Source: Metridium senile (Eukaryota; Cnidaria; Anthozoa; Actiniaria; Metridiidae). From it: 64,000 nt of DNA. Within the stretch, counting starts at the first letter, position 1. Every line of letters starts with the position of its first letter. Below are positions 57,523-64,000 of this stretch, in pieces. Under the pieces are notes generated by a model. That model made no database searches, was not told the DNA's origin, and was given only the letters and a program-made list of their open reading frames with translations. The stretch is taken from the NCBI GenBank assembly GCA_949775045.1, contig OX459095.1, positions 20,454,311 through 20,518,310 of the forward strand. The letters run 5' to 3'. The translations under genes were made by a program, and so were the position numbers.

Positions 57523-60500
57523 GAACGAATGAAAAATTGGAACATGCAAAATAGCTTGCAAACATTTTCATTGAAAGCCTACAATATATTAACCAAGAAT
57601 TGGAATTCCTGTGTGCTGTATTACTTACTTTTCCAAGTGTAAGGCGTTTAATAAATGCAGATTTAAATTCAGTATTCATTGAATTTTTACGAGCGCACTC
57701 CTGACATTCAACTGCATCTACAGTTTCTGAACAAACAAACTGTCGCAGTAAATCCTCCAAACTTAAACCATTCTATAGAATACAAGACAGACCATATAAA
57801 TTTGCTGTTGATGATTTTTCCTACTTGTTAGTTGGGATTCTTGGTATCTAAGGGCTATTTAGGGGGCTTTCATTTATTAGAGTGTATTGGGGAAGGGGTG
57901 GGGGGGGGGGGGGGGGGTAGGTGGAGGGGATCATCAATATTGAGGGGTTCATGTTATTTTTGGAAGCTTTATAAGGGGGCATTTATTAGTGTATTTGGGA
58001 GGGGGGGTCATCAATATTGAGGGGTTCGTGATATTTTTGGAAGCTATATAAGGGGGGTTGTTACTAATTGTGTGCAGCTTTAGTGGTAAACTGGACAAAT
58101 ATAGGGGGTTTGTGATATTTTTGGTTGGGTAATATTTGGAAAAGACAACCAGTGATTTTGGCGTCTCCGCCCCTTGAAAGCCCCCCTTTGAGTGTTCTGT
58201 AATGCACAGCAACTTTTTGAGATACCTGTGGTCATGTATCACAGGGAACCCAAGTATTGTAATAGATATATGACATCATTTACCTGAAATGTTGTTGGTA
58301 AACTAAGAGACAAACTATCACAGCCATCAAACTTTACAGGACACTACAAAAAGTCAAAACAAAAATGTTTTTTTGGGAGATAACATGTTTTGACATGAAG
58401 TTTTGAAATTAACAGATGTCCTGCAACAACTTAAAAAAGCCTTCATTTCTGATTTACCTTTGTAGAGCATGTTTTACAGACCAGCTGACTGGCAATAAGA
58501 CCTCTAAAAGGACTACGACGTCTACTACATCGCCTGAGAACTGGAGCTGAAGATAAATTATACATAATAAAATAAATAAATCTCTTTATCTATATATACA
58601 AGGTAGATAGCAATACAGTCAGGAGATGGGAAAGAACAAGTCATATCAAACAAACTCAGTTTACGTTTCACCCAGGAACCAAACCCGGGAAACAAACCCA
58701 GGTCACAGTGGTGAAAGGGCCAGCGCTCTCACCGCAGGCTACTTGTACCACTAATAAAAATATATAACAAAATGGACTAAGATGTCTACAAGATCTCTTG
58801 AGAATCAATGGAAATGAGAGCTATAGACTATGACGTCTACTTGTTTCCAGCGACTGAATGAGATAAACACAAATTATACGTTATTCTGAGAGGGGGCGAA
58901 TAATGAGAGACATACTGTTGTTTCTGTGCACTGCACTTCCATCAGTTTTATCTTTATCCTTCTGCAAATAATGACACATAATGATTGAATGATGATGAGA
59001 ATAATGATATAAATTGTTACTAGAATTAGAATCAGCCACAAATTATGACAAATAAATTACTGATTTATGACCAAAGAAATCAGAGCGATATACTCAAAAT
59101 ATGACCCTTTTATTGATACCTTCAAACACAAATATTTTTGCACTCACACTTTGAACTACAGACTGCTCAATATCAGTGGTAGGCCACCTCTGGGACTTGG
59201 ATTTGAAAAGGGCAGTGATGCTTTGTATACCTTTTAGAAATATTTGAATTCTCCAACAAATATACCCCTGTTACGTATACATATATGTGAGTTCAACCAT
59301 GCAGGGATTACCATTGCTTCGTAGAATATATAGTTTTACCTCAAATTTAGCAATGCCACTGAAGTCAAGCACTGCAGGAAGTTGTCCCTAGTAATTGAAA
59401 GAGGTTCATATTAGCAAAGATAATTATTTCAAAGAAATATTGATATAAATAATATGGAATTATTAAAAATATCAAATAATTTCTACTTACAATTTCATCT
59501 TCCAATGTTGAAAATAGAATTTGAAAAAATTCATGAGCATCCTAAAAATAATCAGATAAATTACTGGTATTTGAACACAATTTAAACAGTGCTTCACATT
59601 TTATCTCAGAGAATATGTGAGAAAGGAAAGGATTAGACAGGCATAACAGGAACAAACATCTGTTTTTATGAAAATATGGAGGGATCAATGGACTGCTGTA
59701 GTTAGGCACACATTAGTTTGAACCATGGTTAGGTACTTGAAGCGAGACTGCTTGTGGACTGTTTTGGAGACTTATCTTTGCAAACACTTACAACAGGATT
59801 AATCATATCCACCTATAGGCACTCATTAGTTTGAACCATGGTTAGGTACTTGAAGCGAGACTGTTTGTGGACTGTTTTGGAGACTTATCTTTGCAAACAT
59901 TTACAACAGGAATAATCATATCCACCTTTTATAGCTTAAAGTGGAAGCAGTAAGTAAGCATCGTTACCTGCTGTTCAGCGGTAATCACCCATCCATGGTG
60001 ATGTAATACTTGTATAAGAGGTCTAGCTGTCAACGCAGCATTGTCATCATTCCATTCTGTATTAAGCTCTTAATAAAAACAAAACAAACTATTATGATCC
60101 CAACAAGGTAATTATTCTAATTTAATAAAAGAAGAAAGGTTATTCATCGTGGATATGGGTCAAGTAGAGAGGTATTTGTTTCTTTCACAAATGTCGAAGG
60201 TTTGGACCATGATGTTGTGAGACAAACAATTACCTTTCTATACTTCACAATTCTAGTTACCTTTCATAAGTTCACCTAAAACATTTCCAAGTCTGACTTG
60301 ATCCTTTTTATCAACCCCATACTCCCAGTAATAACCCTCAAGCCAGGACACAAAAGACTGTAGAGATGCTAAGCCCTGTATTGTACATAATACACATTTA
60401 GTTGAAAAACAGATTCAATATTGGTTTGTATTGATTATGATCACGCTGGACGGGCAGTGTACTGAATTCGGCGTTTTTAAGAGTGATTTTGAATAACTTT

Positions 60501-62664
60501 TTAAAGTCAATTCCGATCAACTTGAAGGTTTACGATTGTGAAGAGTACACACCAAAAGAAAATTTTTCTTCTTTTCATTTTTACAAATGTTGAGATTTTT
60601 GGCGGGAAAATGATGTCACCAATTTTAGTGGGAAATTGAAATAGAGGGTTATGCAAAATTTTAAAATGCACATTTGAAAGAACTGATTGAGATACGTTCA
60701 AAACCGAAAAAGATAAGAGTCAAAGTCAAATTTAATCAAAATATATGATTTTTTGAAGTTTATAATCACCATCTGATTATCATCATCATCTTTACCATCA
60801 TTACCATCTGATTATCATCATCATCATCATCACCATCCGATTATCATTATCATCATCATCACCATCCGATTATCATCATCATCATCATCACCATCCGATT
60901 ATCATTATCATCATCATCACCATCCGATTATCATCATCATCATCATCTGATCATCATCCTTATCACCATCTGATTATCATCATCATCATCATCATCACCA
61001 TCTGATTATCATCACCATCTGATCATCATCATTATCATCATTATCACCATCTGATTATCATCATCATCATCACCATCTGATTATCATCACCATCTTATTA
61101 TCATCATTATTACCATCTGATTATCATCATTATCATCATTATCACTATCTGATTATCATCATCATTATCACCATCTGATTATTAATCAAGAATTAATCAA
61201 CTGCTAAAATGTTATCTGTTCGAGAAGCTACACTGTACCTGAAATATAGAGTTCATAAAGCAAGTATTACCAATGTTATGTAGGCCAGCACATAAACCTG
61301 CAAGAAAAGTACCATTTGATGGTGAAATGGTATATAACAAATTGTAATAAATAACAATATTGTGAAAATGACAAAGTTTTCAAATGGGGGAAGTGAATAA
61401 AATAATACAAATAAAATAAATAATATGCTCAATCATATTATAATAAAAATTTTATCATAGAATATATATTTATTTAATATATTATATAATCCTTTAAAAT
61501 TTTAAAATTTCTATTTTTTTCTGGATTTTATTTATCATCGAAATTTATATTTTTGTAACCTCAATATTTATTCACATTATTCACATGACACATGTTTGGG
61601 CTTGATGCTTCCATATCAAATATAATGTTTAATTAATTAATTCATTTATTGCTTTATTCATTCATTCATTTGACATCCATCCATCCATAATTTATTCATT
61701 CAATTGCTCATTCTTTAATTCACTACTTATGCTGATGAGTTCAAAATGTAAGGCACTATTAATAACATTCTTTCTCAGACTACACAAACCCATATGTTCC
61801 CAATTCAATATCACTGCTTGTACACCTTGATTCAAACCATGCCTTCTATTTTTCTTTCATCATTAAAGTTCAGCTTTATTTTCCTTGTAATCCTTTAAAT
61901 GCCATTTATGTGCATTATGATTTTTATAACCCCAACAAAGAATATTTGTTCATTGCCCCCAAGCAGTATATGAATTATACATACAAAATGTAAATGCAAT
62001 ATAATATATCCTTTAGAAAAATAAATCTCTCTGATATATAGATTTAAGATCTTGTCATAAAAAGGGAATTTTACATGGCATTAAAAATGCACATACAAAT
62101 AAAAGGATATGCCCTTATAATTATAACATATCAATGAATGAAATATAAACTAATAAATAGAATGAACAAAAGTACAAACAGAATGTGACTAAAGCAAATA
62201 AGCTTACACTCAACAGAAATGTTTATTGATTTTTAGAAGAATGAATAATTAAAAAGCCTTTTAAATTAAAAAATGACATTCGTCACCTTTCTCATGCAAA
62301 GAAAAATAAAGAAAAGGCAAAACAATAAATTAACAAATGTGTTTTCTATTGACCTGTTTAGAGAGATCAGTCATAGAAATTGTGGCCAACGCACGGACCA
62401 ACACCTCGACGTCAAAGTGGTTTTCTTGATTTAAGGAGAATTACATCGAAATCGGCAGAGATTTACATTCCAAGGGAGATGATAAGCGCAGCAGTTTAGT
62501 TTCTGCCAAGGATATATGTAGAGTTCGTTTTGGTTGGGATTTTATTCTAACTCTTTACCTTTCTTGTTAGATTTCCTCTCTGATGTTGTTGGTCCAAAAT
62601 AGATGTAGAAACCAGCAGCAACAGCAGCAGCAGCAGCGCACACACTCGCAGTCTTCGCCTCCAT
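55202..62664 (-). CDS. USP30: Ubiquitin carboxyl-terminal hydrolase 30
   Basis: Twelve exons in gene order: 62559-62664, 61239-61297, 60261-60375, 59968-60068, 59491-59541, 59340-59387, 58916-58961, 58458-58546, 58284-58343, 57629-57772, 56741-57054 and 55202-55499. All join in frame to 476 residues (human about 517). Near the N-terminus a hydrophobic stretch, ASVCAAAAAAVAAGFYIYFG, fits the mitochondrial outer-membrane anchor. The Cys box GLHNIGNTCFMNSIFQ puts the nucleophile at Cys48. The His box DGHYVTYRR puts His at 399, and LYTSDD supplies Ser420, fitting the unusual Cys-His-Ser triad of USP30. DAHEFFQILFSTLEDE and CPVKFDGCDSLSLSLP are further USP blocks; CXXC pairs (LVCKTCSTK, VECQECARK) fit the zinc site. 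USP30 opposes Parkin-driven mitophagy in vertebrates; the same here is inference. Confidence 0.95.
55546..55662. repeat. Fold-back element in USP30 intron 11
   Basis: ACCGAATCGAAATAT and ATATTTCGATTCGGT are perfect 15-base arms. An inner pair TAGCCTCG / CGAGGCT recalls the TAGCCTG family ends. Confidence 0.8.
55689..55912. mobile_element. MITE copy 3 (GGTGATCGGCG family)
   Basis: Same inverted ends (TTTGTCCAAGTGGTAGG... and CCTACCACTTGGTCAAAGG) and the same internal GCGTACCTTTTAGGG as the copies at 10809 and 11045. It lies in the last USP30 intron. Confidence 0.85.
56597..56690. mobile_element. Imperfect fold-back with AGCCTGCTCTGGGG end
   Basis: AGCCTGCTCTGGGGATTTTG faces CCCCCAGGGCCAGGCT. 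Followed by ATGCAGGCT repeated. Related to the TAGCCTG family by its ends, but mismatched. It lies in USP30 intron 11. Confidence 0.6.
57235..57520. repeat. (GAAA)n tract interrupted by a TAGCCTG fold-back
   Basis: Long (GAAA)n in USP30 intron 10. At 57387-57438 a 52-base insert has TAGCCTGATT and AATCAGGCTA ends, flanked by AGAGAGAG-like sequence on both sides. Confidence 0.85.
57895..58240. repeat. G-rich imperfect tandem repeat in USP30 intron 9
   Basis: Poly-G at 57899-57917, then two related segments with CATCAATATTGAGGGGTTC and GATATTTTTGGAAGCT. The end of the stretch has CACAGGGAACCCAAG. Confidence 0.6.
58665..58760 (-). repeat. tRNA-derived SINE-like fragment
   Basis: On the minus strand GTAGCCTGCGGTGAGAGCGC is followed by CTGGGTTTGTTTCCCGGG, reminiscent of A and B boxes. 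No full cloverleaf. Confidence 0.4.
59703..59930. repeat. 112-bp tandem duplication in USP30 intron 4
   Basis: Two near-identical units starting TAGGCAC..CATTAGTTTGAACC; differences are a handful of substitutions. Confidence 0.9.
60770..61185. repeat. (ATC)n-rich array in USP30 intron 2
   Basis: Units of about 30-36 bases with CACCATCTGATTATCATCATC. It resembles the complement of the SERINC intron 3 repeat in composition only. Confidence 0.9.
61298..62558. other. USP30 intron 1, AT-rich
   Basis: No element recognised; short direct repeats of ATTCATTCATTC-type near 61650-61720. Confidence 0.5.
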
Positions 62665-62998
62665 ATTTGTTTTTGATAGGAAAATGAGAGTTATTCCGAG
62701 TCAAAATGTAAATTCTCGACCTTAAAATAACAAAGGAAGCCCAAGATTGTGGGAAATCCTCATGGACTGTTGACATGTCTAAAAACCTTATCAACACAAA
62801 TTTGCACTACTAAAATTAAAGATAGACCATTTTTTCTTATTTAAGTAGAAAAATTGTATTATTTACGAATATTTTTTGAGGATAAAAACACAAATAGTTT
62901 GAATATATTTTAGATGGGTTCCCTGTTTTTTTCGTACCCAGCATCTCACTGTCAGAAATCATCGTGTATTTACTGGGTCCTATTTTAGTATTTTCAAA
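62665..62998. promoter_or_regulatory. Putative bidirectional promoter USP30/PRKRIP1
   Basis: Divergent starts 334 bp apart. Inferred from spacing only. Contains GGGTTCCCTGT at about 62919. Confidence 0.5.
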
Positions 62999-64000
62999 AT
63001 GGCGGACGAAGAGAAACTTGAAAACAAGAAGAGAAAGAAAGAAATCGCAAAACCTGTAGTACCTAGAACAGCTGTAGATTTACAACGATTACAATATGAA
63101 AAACTTATGAAAGATCCAGTAAGTCTTGATATCTTTTTTCGTATATTATTGCCGACATGATTGGCAAATTGATCACAACTTTAATGGTGTTGTTTGGATT
63201 TTGCAGACACAATAAGTTTCAAGTGTTCTTTTGTTGATGATTTCCCAGAGTTTCATTTAAAAAAACATTGTATTATTTTAGGATAAAAATGTCTACATAC
63301 CAGAGAAACGTAAAGAGTGGAAGCCAACAGATCCTAAAGATTTTGTGCGGTTTGTGATGGGTAAGTTTATATTGGTTACCACAGGTAGTCCAAACCAATT
63401 ATTAGGCTATCTTTTAAGCTGTGTAGCTTCTACTTTGTAAGTATCCAAGTGATTCACTGATGATTATTAATGATTGACTTTAGGGTCTAGTGCTGGTGCT
63501 GGCAGTGGAGAGTTTCATGTTTACAGATCTACAAGAAGAAGGGAGAATAATAGAGCAGAATATTTAGAAAAAGAGGCCAAACAGGTATCCACATTTACTA
63601 TTTAGAGGGGGTTTGCAGTTTGCAATGGGTTTGAAGTGATTTCATGCTACTTTTGGCACAGTGTTGTGGATCTTTCATTTATATGCGGTTGTGAGGTTCT
63701 ACAAATCTTGCAGTTGCAGTTTTTAGCAAATTTTGGTGCGATTGTGTTTTTTGTTGATTATTTTGTGTAGCTTTGTGGTTTAATTACAACCCCCCTTATG
63801 CCCCCTCTATATAATTTGAACGTAGTCAGTGCATGTGATAATGTGATGAATCTATATATCAACAAATAATTAACACATGTAGTAGTCAAATTCAATATAT
63901 TACATGTTGCAGACACGAACACTGACACTATAGTCAATTAATCATTTAACATGAACATTATTTAGATTGCGTTACTGTTAGGAGATATCCGATTACAAAA
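62999..64000 (+). CDS. PRKRIP1: PRKR-interacting protein 1, cut by window edge
   Basis: Start ATG at 62999-63001 ([20 protein letters not shown]). Exons found are 62999-63118, 63282-63360 and 63484-63584, phases 0, 1 and 0, giving 100 residues; later exons lie beyond the window. The block [20 protein letters not shown] is the family hallmark, and [20 protein letters not shown] also fits. PRKRIP1 is a spliceosomal protein of catalytic-stage complexes with a long helix, and was named for binding the dsRNA kinase PKR. The remaining helical, Lys-rich part is missing here. An AG at about 63965 does not lead into recognisable PRKRIP1 sequence, so I do not call a fourth exon. Confidence 0.93.

Noticed and set aside
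57105..57545. Phe/Leu/Ser-rich minus-strand frame
   Set aside because: Product of the (GAAA)n tract in a USP30 intron.
63963..64000. Possible fourth PRKRIP1 exon after TTATTTAG
   Set aside because: The reading after the AG (IALLLGD) does not resemble the expected helical Lys/Glu-rich PRKRIP1 sequence.

Overview
This window looks like nuclear DNA from an animal. The genes are split by GT-AG introns, the intergenic DNA is AT-rich, and microsatellites, minisatellites, MITE-like elements, LINE and SINE fragments and one young Ty3/gypsy-type LTR element are frequent. Recognisable metazoan genes (SERINC, MORN3, GPATCH3, USP30, PRKRIP1, a cytochrome P450, a wax-ester synthase/DGAT family member) occur with short exons. 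The gene set and the repeat style suggest a cnidarian or another early-branching marine invertebrate. That placement is inference; nothing in the sequence names the species.

Layout. 1-13 kb: three members of a local family or class of lysine- and acid-rich, probably disordered proteins, all on the minus strand. One runs off the left edge (1-930), one is intact (11879-12925), and one is a paralogue of the second broken by an LTR retrotransposon (5530-9097, identical LTRs, 5-bp target duplication). 13-28 kb: repeats, with a two-exon WSD-type acyltransferase gene on minus (18514-20778). 28.8-37.1 kb: a complete six-exon SERINC gene on plus, with introns loaded with minisatellites, a SINE-bearing inverted-repeat element and LINE debris. 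38.5-50.1 kb: MORN3 (minus, five exons) head-to-head with GPATCH3 (plus, three exons), then a stathmin-like gene (minus, four exons). 52.4-54.1 kb: an intronless P450 on plus. 55.2-62.7 kb: USP30 (minus, twelve exons), head-to-head with PRKRIP1 (plus, cut by the right edge).

The genes do not form a pathway. USP30 (mitochondrial deubiquitinase), PRKRIP1 (spliceosome) and GPATCH3 (G-patch protein) are housekeeping-type; MORN3 is usually cilium- or sperm-associated. Two head-to-head pairs separated by about 270 and 330 bp probably use bidirectional promoters.

The most unusual theme is a population of palindromic (fold-back) insertions. Several carry TAGCCTGCGT-type or CATTCTC-type ends and perfect 8-9 bp flanking duplications. 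There is also a spacer-free 394-bp perfect palindrome. Together they look like small non-autonomous elements mobilised by an unseen transposase making 9-bp duplications. Exon boundaries were placed by hand from splice signals and reading frame; no alignment or search was run.
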